Shown here: positions 45,078 to 54,409 of the stretch, one piece after another
How the letters are laid out: every line of letters starts with the position of its first letter
How positions within the stretch are numbered: position 1 is the first letter of the stretch
Assembly (NCBI RefSeq): GCF_000429945.1
Contig: NZ_AUCV01000020.1
Span: 49,028-113,027 of the forward strand
DNA from: Desulfogranum japonicum DSM 18378
Lineage (GTDB): Bacteria > Desulfobacterota > Desulfobulbia > Desulfobulbales > Desulfobulbaceae
Direction: 5' to 3'
Length of the DNA: 64,000 nucleotides
Position numbers and translations under genes: made by a program
Notes under the pieces: model-generated
Database searches by the model: none
Told to the model about the DNA's origin: nothing
The model's input: only the letters and a program-made list of their open reading frames with translations

Positions 45078-47036
45078 ATGTACGACGATAAGGAATTGAA
45101 AGAGTACCGAGACCTGCTGCAGACGCCGGACCATTTTGAAGAAGGATTTGACTGGAAATCCATAGTCGGTGCAGTTTTCATTGGCTTTTTAATGATGCCG
45201 GGGTCAATGTACCTGCAATTGGTTATAGGTTCAGGTATTGGTCCGGCCGCAAGATGGGTTACCATTATTCTTTTTGCCGAAGTCGCTAAACGCGCCCATA
45301 CCAACCTGCGGCAACAGGAAATCTTCCTCTTGTATTATATGGCTGGTGCGGCCCTGGCGTCTCCATTCCAGGGATTACTGTGGCATCAGTATCTTGTACA
45401 GTCAGATGCAGCCCAAATGCTCGGACTTATAGAATATATTCCCACCTGGGTCGCTCCTTCGGCATCATCAGCATCCATTGCGGAACGTACTTTTTTCCAT
45501 CGAGACTGGCTCATCCCGATCCTTCTCCTCATAGGTGCTCAAATTATCCAGCGTGTTGACCGTTTCGGATTGGGATATGCCCTGTACCGCATAACGTCAG
45601 ATGTGGAAAAACTGCCCTTTCCCATGGCACCTGTGGGGGCATTGGGAACCATGGCTCTGGCTGAATCAGCTGAAGAACAGGATAAAGGGTGGAAATGGAG
45701 AGTCTTTTCAATTGGAGCTGTTGTAGGGCTGGGGTTTGGTGGCATCTATGTACTGCTTCCAGTGGTTTCAGGACTTGTATTTACAGAACCCATCCATCTG
45801 ATTCCCATACCATGGATCGAGTTAACCAGACATACCGAAGAAGTCCTGCCCGCAGTTGCCACCGGTATTCAATTGGACCTTGGCCTGGTATTCATCGGCA
45901 TGGTACTGCCTTTCTGGGCGGTCATAGGGGGTTTTATTGGGCTGGCTATCACTATTTTCCTCAATCCTATACTTTGGGATAAAGGCATCCTCCACCGTTG
46001 GCATCAGGGAATGGGAACAGTGGATACAGTTTTCGCCAATAATTTTGATTTTTACATGAGTTTTGGCATAGGATTGGGCTTATCCATAGGCATCATAGGA
46101 ATATGGTCGGTGATTCGCTCCTTTCGAAACAGTAATGCCGGGCGCATAGATCTACAGGCACTCTTTAATCCACCCAAGGGACGTGGCGATTTTAACTTTT
46201 GGATCTCCATAGGCATTTACTTTTTCTCAACACTCTCCTACGTACTCCTCTGTGTCTGGCTGGTCCCAAATTTTCCCTGGGTATTTTTCCTGGCCTATGG
46301 GTTCATATACACACCCATTATCTCCTATATTACGGCCCGCATGGAAGGAATAGCAGGCCAATTTGTCAGCCTTCCTCTGGTTCGAGAAGCCAGTTTTATT
46401 GCCGGTGCAAAATATTTCGGTTACCAGGGGATAGAGATCTGGTATGCGCCCATCCCCATTCATAACTATGGAGAAGCCACTGTAGGATTTCGTGAAATTG
46501 AGCTGACAGGCACTTCCCTCCGGGGCATAATAAAGGCAGAATTGGTGGTTTTCCCCATTGTTATGATTGCAAGTCTGTTATTTTCCCAGTTTATCTGGAG
46601 GCTCGCGCCTATCCCCTCAGCCAGCTATCCATATGCTCAGGAACTCTGGCACCTTCAGGCGCTGAATACCTTGCTGATGCAAACATCCACCCTGGAAGGG
46701 AACTCTCTTTTTTACCAGGCACTCAACGGCAGCTATGTGGCCTCTGGAATTGGCCTGGGACTGGTGGTATACATGATACTCTCTTTCTTTGGACTGCCGG
46801 TCCTGCTCATTTATGGAGTTGTGAGAGGTCTGGGGCAGTCAACCCCACATGGCATTCTCCTTGAAGTTGTCGGAGCTTTGCTTGGAAAATTCTATTTTCA
46901 CAAAAAATATGGCGCCATGTGGAGACAATACGCCCCAGTTCTACTTGCAGGTTTCAGCTGTGGCATGGGATTGACAGGTATGTTTGCCATGGGCTTTGCA
47001 CTGATACTGAAATCATTGAGTTACATGGCCTATTAA
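45078..47036 (+). CDS. OPT-like multi-helix membrane protein (DUF6784-type)
   Basis: A 652-aa inner-membrane protein of about 14 hydrophobic segments, distantly similar in layout to the previous gene. The short N-terminal cytoplasmic stretch is followed by FIGFLMMPGSMYLQLVIGSGIGPAA, as in OPT family proteins; FPMAPVGALGTMALAES and the GSGIG-like turns may line the path. GTGAGG precedes the ATG. It is the last gene of the five-gene unit. Its pairing with the FtsX/LolD genes suggests that import or export of a peptide- or glycan-like molecule is coupled to the ABC part; that link is inferred from position only. Confidence 0.65.
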   Translation: MYDDKELKEYRDLLQTPDHFEEGFDWKSIVGAVFIGFLMMPGSMYLQLVIGSGIGPAARWVTIILFAEVAKRAHTNLRQQEIFLLYYMAGAALASPFQGLLWHQYLVQSDAAQMLGLIEYIPTWVAPSASSASIAERTFFHRDWLIPILLLIGAQIIQRVDRFGLGYALYRITSDVEKLPFPMAPVGALGTMALAESAEEQDKGWKWRVFSIGAVVGLGFGGIYVLLPVVSGLVFTEPIHLIPIPWIELTRHTEEVLPAVATGIQLDLGLVFIGMVLPFWAVIGGFIGLAITIFLNPILWDKGILHRWHQGMGTVDTVFANNFDFYMSFGIGLGLSIGIIGIWSVIRSFRNSNAGRIDLQALFNPPKGRGDFNFWISIGIYFFSTLSYVLLCVWLVPNFPWVFFLAYGFIYTPIISYITARMEGIAGQFVSLPLVREASFIAGAKYFGYQGIEIWYAPIPIHNYGEATVGFREIELTGTSLRGIIKAELVVFPIVMIASLLFSQFIWRLAPIPSASYPYAQELWHLQALNTLLMQTSTLEGNSLFYQALNGSYVASGIGLGLVVYMILSFFGLPVLLIYGVVRGLGQSTPHGILLEVVGALLGKFYFHKKYGAMWRQYAPVLLAGFSCGMGLTGMFAMGFALILKSLSYMAY

Positions 47037-47102
47037 AGGTATCTGACCCTGACTGCAACCGGTTTTTTTCCGGAAAAAACTCCCTTAGTACACAAAGAAG
47101 CT

Positions 47103-47140
47103 AAGGGCTCTTGTATTCTCACCTTAAGTACAGAGCCCTT
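47103..47140. terminator. hairpin between convergent genes
   Basis: AAGGGCTCT and AGAGCCCTT make a 9-pair stem with a loop of about 20, between the OPT-like gene and the AAA-SPOR gene, which face each other. No T run on either side, so termination is only a guess. Confidence 0.35.
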
Positions 47141-47151
47141 GGATGAAGGTA

Positions 47152-48987
47152 TCAATCTTCTGATTTCTTCAAAGCATCATTAATGGACAGGGCGTAAGGA
47201 TGGTGCTTACGGAGAAAAACAGGCATTGAGTTTCGAGCGTCTCTTGCCTGATCCATGGAATCATAAATGCCATAATAGACAAAGAGCGTTGGTGGTGTGG
47301 TTTTCTTGCGTAGAATATAGAGCTTATTTTTTATTTCAAAATACTCATTCTGTGTCAGCATTTTCATCAGGTTCATCTCTGCCTGATTGGAAGAAAGCAT
47401 CATCAACTGTACGGTAAACGCTCCATGATATGCTTCGGCCAGCCATGTCGCACTTGCCCGTCTTCTCTCACGAAAGAGTTGTTGCCCGTCTCGCCCATTG
47501 ATGATTACCGGCTCTTCCTTCACTTTTCTCGGCGCTGGCCCATGGGAAGAAACTGTTTTTTTTGAATTACTGGTAGTTACCTCCAAAACGGGTGGGCTGG
47601 CCTGAATTTCAACGGTTGGGAGAGGCTCTCCATACGCTCTTTTTCGTCCTTCCGGCCCCACAGTAATAAGCTTTAGCTCTTTTTGGGGGGCGAGACTAAA
47701 CGTTTGGTTTTCTTCAGGAGCCGGAGTATCCAGAGGCTCAATGATTATATTGGGATCATCTTCAGTTTCAACTGTTACAGGCTGTTCAACAGGCTGTAAC
47801 GAAACCTCTTCAGTCTGATCGATGATTTCAGGAACAACCTCTGCTTCAAGCATGGCATCTTCTGGCTCTTCTGGCACTGAAACATCCTGTTCTTCAGAAA
47901 CCATTATACTTTCATCCTGATCCTGAACAGCTGTTTCCTGAATAAAGACAGGAGGATCAGGTTGTTGTTCAGCAGATTCAGAAGAACTTATAATTACCGC
48001 CGGCTTCTTTTTCTGAGCCAGTTTGTCTTCGCTTCCGCCTGTGGTAAGGAGCAGTCCAATGATGATAATCAATGCTACGGCCGCACCGATTGCTCCTGAC
48101 AAAACTTTATTTGCACGTATAAAATCCAAGGCAATAGCACACCCCTCTTTGATACGCTCCACCTTGTTTTCAGTAACATTTGGAGCGACATCCTCTTCCA
48201 CTGCTACATGATCAAGCAGGACCATAAAGGATTTATCTGAAAAAGAGTTCTGCAGGGATTCCTCTGCAAGGATATTAATCAGCCGCATATTGCCCCGGGA
48301 GGATGTAAAGATCTTCCCAAGGGCTCCTTCTGAGAAAATTTCTGCATGTTTCTCACGGGAAAGCCCTGCTTTTTCGAGACGAAACATCATATATTCAATG
48401 GTTTCTTCCTCGGTAAGAGGCAGCAATGTATATCCCGCATTGATATCGACGTTGGCACAGAATATGGACAACTGCTCGAGATTGGCATCCAACCCAGGCC
48501 GACCGGATAAAAGAATGCTGAGTGTATCATTTGCCTCATCACTGCATATTGTCCGTACCAGACGCTCCAAGGTCGCAAGAAACAGTTTTTCGGCCTCATC
48601 GATCACTAAGAGAACATTTCGCCCCTTTGCACGACGCTGTTCAACCAGTTGCCTCAATTCATCAACAAAGTTTACCTGTTCATCACCACTGGTGGGATGC
48701 ATTCCAAGATCGAGGCAGACGATACGTAGCAGATCATCAAAGGAGCCAATGGGGTTATCAATGTAAACCGCATCATAATCATCAGGTAAATTTTCATAAA
48801 CAAGATGGCAGAGCAGAGTTTTGCCAGACCCCTCGCGCCCTGTTAACTTTATCAGGGCTTTACCGCCCAGGACGTCATCAAGCAACGCCTGATAGACGGT
48901 ATCTCGCCCTCCACCTCCATAAAAGATATGGGCATTAAGTTCTTCCATGAAGGGCGAATGGTTAAGCTGAAAATGTTCCAGATACAT
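47152..48987 (-). CDS. ExeA-like AAA ATPase with SPOR domain
   Basis: A 611-aa protein. The opening YLEHFQLNHSPF and GREGSGKT (Walker A, about residue 50) with VLLVIDEAEKL (Walker B) define the ExeA/GspA-type AAA module (residues 1-265). One membrane helix follows (about 295-315). The middle (320-500) is acidic, rich in Glu, Val and Pro and likely disordered, spanning the periplasm. The last 80 residues form a SPOR domain (AFTVQLMMLSSNQAEM), which binds denuded glycan strands. It thus links cytoplasmic ATP use with peptidoglycan, perhaps in division or in secretin assembly. Single gene. Confidence 0.85.
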   Translation of the reverse strand: MYLEHFQLNHSPFMEELNAHIFYGGGGRDTVYQALLDDVLGGKALIKLTGREGSGKTLLCHLVYENLPDDYDAVYIDNPIGSFDDLLRIVCLDLGMHPTSGDEQVNFVDELRQLVEQRRAKGRNVLLVIDEAEKLFLATLERLVRTICSDEANDTLSILLSGRPGLDANLEQLSIFCANVDINAGYTLLPLTEEETIEYMMFRLEKAGLSREKHAEIFSEGALGKIFTSSRGNMRLINILAEESLQNSFSDKSFMVLLDHVAVEEDVAPNVTENKVERIKEGCAIALDFIRANKVLSGAIGAAVALIIIIGLLLTTGGSEDKLAQKKKPAVIISSSESAEQQPDPPVFIQETAVQDQDESIMVSEEQDVSVPEEPEDAMLEAEVVPEIIDQTEEVSLQPVEQPVTVETEDDPNIIIEPLDTPAPEENQTFSLAPQKELKLITVGPEGRKRAYGEPLPTVEIQASPPVLEVTTSNSKKTVSSHGPAPRKVKEEPVIINGRDGQQLFRERRRASATWLAEAYHGAFTVQLMMLSSNQAEMNLMKMLTQNEYFEIKNKLYILRKKTTPPTLFVYYGIYDSMDQARDARNSMPVFLRKHHPYALSINDALKKSED

Positions 48988-49503
48988 TGTTTTTTTATCT
49001 TAGCGGCTAAGGTTGGTATTGCTTGCAGCAAACAATTATGAACTGATTGTAACATACGCTTGGGGATTATCAATAAGTTAGCCCCTCCTGGCAACCTCTT
49101 TTTGACAGGTAATAGACTTTTTTTACGGTTTTCCAATCAGGATAACCAAGCCCGTATTTTTCAAGAGTGCGTTTTGCTCTATATGTACAGCGTCAGCCAT
49201 GCTGGTATAGATATCCATGCAGAAACATGATAAAGACTCGGATACATTATAAAAAACACCTTTCAAACAGGCTACTGTTGTTAAACTGGGTTGAATAAAC
49301 GAAGGTTCCCCAGAAACCTTAAAAAGGTGATCATTCAACCAGTTAATCGCCACCATCCTGAAAGAAGCAATGAAAAATACAGCCATGAGCAAAAGCATAC
49401 AGAAGGCTGTAAAGCAGAATAGCACTTGCAATTCCCTAAAATTTGCTTCAAAACTGTGCAAATGGTAACCCAATACTATCCACTTTCGTTTTCGGTGAAA
49501 CCA
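48988..49503. other. divergent intergenic region with a doubtful small ORF
   Basis: About 510 bases between the AAA-SPOR gene and zwf. A minus-strand frame from 49398 to 49123 would encode 91 residues beginning with a hydrophobic helix (LLLMAVFFIASF) and containing three Cys, but it has no ribosome binding site and no recognisable family, so it is not called as a gene. No terminator or known RNA seen. Confidence 0.3.
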
Positions 49504-50964
49504 ATGACAACCCATGCATGTGACCTTCTCCACGTACCCGCCCTTGATCCATGCACCATTGTAATATTCGGGGGGTCAGGAGATCTGACAAGTCGAAAAC
49601 TGATCCCTTCGTTATTTTCCCTTTTTTGTGAAGAGCGCCTCTCCCCTCCATTCCGTATTGTCGGTGTCAGTAGAACCCAGCTCGATGACCAAAGGTACAG
49701 AGCTCACCTCACCCAAAAGGCACCAGAAGAGGTAACCCAAAATGCTCAGTGGGAAAAGTTTCTGAACCAGATTCATTATCATGCAGTTGAATATGAACCC
49801 AAACATTTTTCTCTGCTCAAAACTTTTTTGGATGAGCTCTCTCTGAACCAGAAAACCGGGAATAATACAATTTTCTATCTGGCTGTTCCTCCACAGCTCT
49901 ACCCCACCATCGCCCAACTGCTGGGGACTGCAGGACTGGCAGATGAAGAACAGGGATGGTCGCGTATTGTGGTGGAAAAGCCATTTGGCCATGACCTGGA
50001 AAGTGCCTTGAATCTGGATATGAAACTCCATGAGCATTTCAGAGAAAAACAAATTTTTCGCATTGACCACTACCTGGCCAAGGAAACCATCCAAAACCTT
50101 TTAATTTTTCGTTTTGCAAACACCATATTCGAACCAGTCTGGAATCGCCGTTATATAGATTCAGTTCATATTTTAGCGGCAGAGCAGTTGGGCGTGGAAA
50201 CCCGAGCCGGATATTATGAAAAATCTGGTGTTGTCAGAGACATGTTTCAAAATCATCTCATGCAACTGATGGTACTGACAGCCATGGAACCGCCAGCACG
50301 CCTTTCTGCCGAACATGTTCAGGATGAAAAAGTTAAGGTTATCCGTTCATTACGGGATTTCAATCCCAGTGGAGGAAGTAAAATCACTTTGGGACAATAC
50401 ACAGCCGGAACCATCAATGGAAAAGCTGTGCAGGGCTATCGTGAAGAAAGAGATATTGCTCCCAACAGTCAGACTCCTACCTATGCCCGCCTGGAAACCT
50501 ATATAGACAATTGGCGTTGGCAGGGTGTTCCATTTTACCTGATATCGGGAAAAAGAATGGCTGAAAAGAAAACCCAGATAGCCATTCAGTTCAAAGATGT
50601 TCCCCATCGTATCTTCCAGGGAGGGATAGGAGATACTATACAGGCCAACCGCCTTATTATTGAAACCTTTCCCCAGGAAGCAATCCGTCTCTCGTTTCAA
50701 ACAAAAAACCCCGGACCTCAGCTGTGCCTACGAACCATGGACATGGACTTTCTCTACCAGGAGCATTATCCTAAACCAGTACCAGATGCCTATGCCCGGG
50801 TTCTCTACGACTGCATTGCCGGTGACCATATGCTGTTCTGGCGTCAGGACGGGGTGGAAGCATCCTGGCGATATCTGACACCAGTATTGGAAGCGTGCGA
50901 ATATTGCGAGCAGAGTTCAAAACTTCATTTTTATCCGGCAGGCTCCTGGGGACCTGATGTATAA
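49504..50964 (+). CDS. zwf: glucose-6-phosphate 1-dehydrogenase
   Basis: A 486-aa NADP-dependent enzyme opening the oxidative pentose phosphate pathway. Coenzyme fingerprint IFGGSGDLTSRKLIPSLF near residue 20, the active-site RIDHYLAKE (Lys and His kept; Ala where Gly is usual), VVEKPFGHDLESA, and FQNHLMQLMVLTAMEPP. Start chosen at the ATG after GGTGA; the upstream open frame was rejected. No opcA, pgl or gnd gene adjacent, which is unusual, as zwf is often clustered. Presence of zwf in a likely anaerobe points to NADPH supply. Confidence 0.95.
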   Translation: MTTHACDLLHVPALDPCTIVIFGGSGDLTSRKLIPSLFSLFCEERLSPPFRIVGVSRTQLDDQRYRAHLTQKAPEEVTQNAQWEKFLNQIHYHAVEYEPKHFSLLKTFLDELSLNQKTGNNTIFYLAVPPQLYPTIAQLLGTAGLADEEQGWSRIVVEKPFGHDLESALNLDMKLHEHFREKQIFRIDHYLAKETIQNLLIFRFANTIFEPVWNRRYIDSVHILAAEQLGVETRAGYYEKSGVVRDMFQNHLMQLMVLTAMEPPARLSAEHVQDEKVKVIRSLRDFNPSGGSKITLGQYTAGTINGKAVQGYREERDIAPNSQTPTYARLETYIDNWRWQGVPFYLISGKRMAEKKTQIAIQFKDVPHRIFQGGIGDTIQANRLIIETFPQEAIRLSFQTKNPGPQLCLRTMDMDFLYQEHYPKPVPDAYARVLYDCIAGDHMLFWRQDGVEASWRYLTPVLEACEYCEQSSKLHFYPAGSWGPDV

Positions 50965-51124
50965 AGCGGATAATTGCTTTTGGTAAGACGGTACAACGAC
51001 CAATTCTTTACCCGTGATGTCTTGGCCTGAACTGCACTGAGGCTTCAATTCCAATGGCTGGAAAGCATGCCAAGAAACACCTTTGAACAGTCATCTCAAT
51101 TTTTTCAGATACACCTATAACTCA

Positions 51125-51814
51125 ATGCCTGTTTTTCGTTTAATTGATGACCCGATTTTTCCTGCTCCGGAACTCGCTGACGACAATGGTCTTCTGGCCA
51201 TAGGAGGAGATCTCTCTCCCGTTAGACTCCTCAGTGCCTATTCCCAGGGTATCTTTCCCTGGTACAATGAAGGTGATCCAATTCTCTGGTGGTCCACATC
51301 ACCACGTCTGGTCCTGTTGCCTTCGGAATTTCACTGTTCAAAACGGCTGCAAAGAACCATGCGGCAGAAAAAATTTCTTGTCACAGCCGATACAGCCTTT
51401 AACCAGGTCATAACCGCCTGTGCTGAAACGGAGCGGAATGGTGAAAAGGGTACATGGATTACAGATGAAATGAAACAGGCCTATATTACACTGCACCAAC
51501 TTGGTTTTGCCCACTCCATCGAATCCTGGTTTGAAAATAAACTTGCAGGAGGTCTATATGGTGTTTGCCTGGATGGAATATTTTTTGGAGAATCAATGTT
51601 CACGCGGGTAACTGATGCCTCAAAGGTTGCCTTGGCCACATTGATGCTGAACGCCGACAACCTCAACCTCCGTCTGGTAGACTGTCAGATGACCACGCCG
51701 CATCTTCTCAGTATGGGAGCCAGAGAACTTTCCCGGACCGAGTTTATGTCGCGACTTGAAGAGCATATCGACACCTGTTTACCACAAAAAAAATGGCGCC
51801 TTGTAATCAGGTAA
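51125..51814 (+). CDS. aat: leucyl/phenylalanyl-tRNA-protein transferase
   Basis: A 229-aa enzyme that adds Leu or Phe to proteins with N-terminal Lys or Arg, marking them for ClpS/ClpAP. Motifs: LLAIGGDLSPVRLLSAYSQGIFPWYNEGDPILWWSTSPR, EXWXXXXLAGGLYGVXXXXIFFGESMF (in IESWFENKLAGGLYGV), and LVDCQMTTPHLLSMGARELSR. Start at the ATG before PVFRLID; no ribosome binding site is clear and a TTG 14 codons upstream is possible. Adjacent clpS or clpA not seen in this window, though clpB is nearby at 60 kb. Confidence 0.95.
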   Translation: MPVFRLIDDPIFPAPELADDNGLLAIGGDLSPVRLLSAYSQGIFPWYNEGDPILWWSTSPRLVLLPSEFHCSKRLQRTMRQKKFLVTADTAFNQVITACAETERNGEKGTWITDEMKQAYITLHQLGFAHSIESWFENKLAGGLYGVCLDGIFFGESMFTRVTDASKVALATLMLNADNLNLRLVDCQMTTPHLLSMGARELSRTEFMSRLEEHIDTCLPQKKWRLVIR

Positions 51815-51840
51815 GGAGGAACCTGCCACAAAAGGCGCCA
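51794..51840. other. nested inverted repeat across the aat stop codon
   Basis: Outer arms TGGCGCCTT (51794-51802) and AAGGCGCCA (51832-51840) enclose inner arms CAGGT and ACCTG, with loop AAGGAGGA. The aat stop codon lies inside the stem. No U-tract follows, so it is not a classical terminator. Confidence 0.6.
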
Positions 51841-52003
51841 AGAGGAAGGACATACGCCACACCCTTCAACATATCGTTTCAAGGAGTGATAGGTTTGGCA
51901 ATAAAGAGAGCCAGTTACTACGCTCAAAAAATCATTATTCCCAACCATACCTCTTACCATAAGTACCACATTGTGGAAGTTCAAGGGGTTTTTTACAATA
52001 TTT

Positions 52004-54109
52004 TTAAAACTCCAAATCAAAATCGTAACGTAGAGATGACCGCCTGAGGTGGCGATTGATTTTCACCAAACCGTATAGATCAAGAACCTGGAAATTAACT
52101 TCCCAATCCCCTATCACAGAAGCGCCCTTGCCAAGATAAATAGTGTCCAGCACCTTCATTTCCTGCGGCGCGACTGAGAGCAGCATAAAAAGCCGATTCC
52201 GATTCACATCCATAACGATCAGTTTCTGCGGTTTATCAATTTTTGTCTGTTTCCTTTTCCAGCGGACCTCCACAGCATCCTCCCGCTGAAAAGTTATCTT
52301 CTGGAGCTGTCCGCAATCTTTTCTATGAAGCGAAAGCCCCCGCTCACTCAGTAAGCCAATGATACCTTTATCGAGCGGGCTCGGTTTACAGCAAGCTGAT
52401 GATTTCATAACCACCGGATCCAGAGTAGATAAGTCCACACGATTAAACACACCTGTGGGCTGATACAGGGTCGGCCTATCAACGTAGAGCCCGTTGCGGA
52501 TCTCATAAATCAGTTCACGTAACCTAAGCCTGCCGATGCCTAACTCCAAAAACAGGGCATCCAGATCGGGAATATTGAAATATGCTAAAATCGCTTCCAT
52601 TCCGGGCTTTTCCAATACTTCAAAGGGCACGCCATACCTTCGCATCTCCTGGCGAAGAATGGCTGCCCCTATGTCCGCCATTATAGCCTCCCGGCGCACA
52701 CGAAAAGTTTTAGCCAACTCTGATCTGGCTTTAGGTGTTTGACACTTGCCCTGGATTCTGGCTGCAAATTTAACAGGCTTTGCCTGTCGTAAAATTTTCA
52801 CAACACTCCCATCCTGAAGAACAGCATCCGAGGCAACCCGACGGTTACCAATCATAGCCCCTGTACATGTATGCCCAATGGCGGTATGCACACGAAAGGC
52901 AAAATCCAGAACTATACTATTCAAAGGGAGACAGACCAAATCCCCCTGAGGAGTATAGGTGTAAATTTCCTTTCTTCCCCTGGCAGCAATGAGATCTCGA
53001 TAACTCACCGATTCCTCATGCCCGAGGATATCAAACATCTCTTTAATTTCACGAACAAACCTTCCACGGGCCTTGCTGTCTGTACTCCAATCTTTCACCA
53101 ATCCCCGCTGCGCACGTCTAGCCATTTCTTTGGTTCGAATCTTGAAAAGATATTTACGACCATTAATATTGTGCCGTGCATGCAGTCCCTGGTATCCAGA
53201 AGGTTTAGGGTTGGCTATAAAATCACGAATGGTTCTGGGGATGGGGGGATAAATTTTATTGAGCGCTCCCAATGCACTGTAACAGTCCTTACGATCCTCA
53301 ACCAGGATGAGCACTTCCTGCGGGGTCTCAATTTCTTTAATCAAAATACGATTTCTGAAATCATAATATCCCCATAGCCCCTTGGTGCGCAAATTTACGG
53401 TAGTTTTCAACCCTTCTTGATAAAAAAAAGCATGCAGCTTTTCGACGATTTCGTTAGCTTCAGGGTCTTTTTGCAGTTTATCGATTTTGGACTGTAACTT
53501 AGCGCCCTGCCGGGGATATTTATAGGCAAGGGCAAGGTTGTATAACTCCCGTTTGATATCGAACAAGCCCAGTATGGTGGCCATGGGAGCATAGATATCC
53601 AGCGTCTCTGCGGCTATCTTCTGCCGCTTATGTCTAGGCATGGAGGAAAGGGTTCGCAAATTGTGGAGACGGTCTGCCAGTTTAACCAACATGACTTCAG
53701 GACGTGCAGCCGCGCCACTGAAAATTTTGCGATGCACCCTTTTTTTAAAATTCTGTCTGTCACCCGAATAATGAGTTACCTTGGTGCAACCATCAACAAT
53801 GGCTGCTACCCTTCCCCCGAATTGCTTAACCAAGCCTTCCCTTGTTACGCGCTCCACATCTTCAATGGTATCGTGCAACAAGGCGGCAGCTAATATTTCA
53901 GAGTCCAGAATATCCAACTCCTCAGCAAGGATCCGGGCAACACTGCACGGATGCATGATATAAGGGTCACCTGAACGTCGCCACTGATTTCCATGGGCGG
54001 CAAAGGCAAAATCCAGTGCACTCCAAAACACTTGCGAAGCTTCATCATGGCCTATAAAATCCGCCATCACCTTTTTATAGGCATCCAGATCAAATGTTGA
54101 ATATTGCAT
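52004..54109 (-). CDS. spoT: long RelA/SpoT homologue, probable ppGpp hydrolase with inactive synthetase
   Basis: A 701-aa protein. The HD hydrolase is complete: RRSGDPYIMHPC (His53), LLHDTIED (His79, Asp80), KLADRLHNL (Asp146). The synthetase (about 240-350) is altered: the (F)DxxAxR strand with the catalytic Asp and Arg reads TPQEVLILVE, and the EVQIRT strand with the catalytic Glu reads LFKIRT, although CYSALG, DFIANPKPSGYQGLH and IRTKEM are kept. Then follow a TGS domain (YTYTPQGDLVCLPL), helical region and zinc-finger-like CC...C. It should break down ppGpp but not make it; regulation by the C-terminal half remains possible. The gene is divergent from rnr. Confidence 0.88.
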   Translation of the reverse strand: MQYSTFDLDAYKKVMADFIGHDEASQVFWSALDFAFAAHGNQWRRSGDPYIMHPCSVARILAEELDILDSEILAAALLHDTIEDVERVTREGLVKQFGGRVAAIVDGCTKVTHYSGDRQNFKKRVHRKIFSGAAARPEVMLVKLADRLHNLRTLSSMPRHKRQKIAAETLDIYAPMATILGLFDIKRELYNLALAYKYPRQGAKLQSKIDKLQKDPEANEIVEKLHAFFYQEGLKTTVNLRTKGLWGYYDFRNRILIKEIETPQEVLILVEDRKDCYSALGALNKIYPPIPRTIRDFIANPKPSGYQGLHARHNINGRKYLFKIRTKEMARRAQRGLVKDWSTDSKARGRFVREIKEMFDILGHEESVSYRDLIAARGRKEIYTYTPQGDLVCLPLNSIVLDFAFRVHTAIGHTCTGAMIGNRRVASDAVLQDGSVVKILRQAKPVKFAARIQGKCQTPKARSELAKTFRVRREAIMADIGAAILRQEMRRYGVPFEVLEKPGMEAILAYFNIPDLDALFLELGIGRLRLRELIYEIRNGLYVDRPTLYQPTGVFNRVDLSTLDPVVMKSSACCKPSPLDKGIIGLLSERGLSLHRKDCGQLQKITFQREDAVEVRWKRKQTKIDKPQKLIVMDVNRNRLFMLLSVAPQEMKVLDTIYLGKGASVIGDWEVNFQVLDLYGLVKINRHLRRSSLRYDFDLEF

Positions 54110-54409
54110 TGCTCTCTATGTTGTGGCAACTTACATATGTAGTTGTCTTTTCCGCAACCATGTGCAGATTCTCGAATTCGGTACACCTATCTACCTTTTA
54201 TCAGGTAGCACACGGCAAAAACCATGGACACTTTAGTACAACGGCGGGGCTCCTCACAGACTTCATTCTACACCTGCAGGCCCTAATAACCCGCTGTGAA
54301 AAGCTTTTGCTGTCGCATTAGACAGACCAGTATACCTTAAAAAACACTTTACAACCGGCTCAAACCATCTTCCGCTATGGAAGCATAAACACTATAATTA
54401 GCCTCTTTT
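54110..54409. other. divergent intergenic region RSH / rnr
   Basis: 300 bases that must hold promoters for both genes. TATAAT-like AT-rich boxes exist but none with a clear partner. Nothing else seen. Confidence 0.35.

Noticed and set aside
49123..49398. Possible small membrane protein on the minus strand upstream of the AAA-SPOR gene
   Set aside because: One hydrophobic segment only, no ribosome binding site, no recognised family; left as intergenic.
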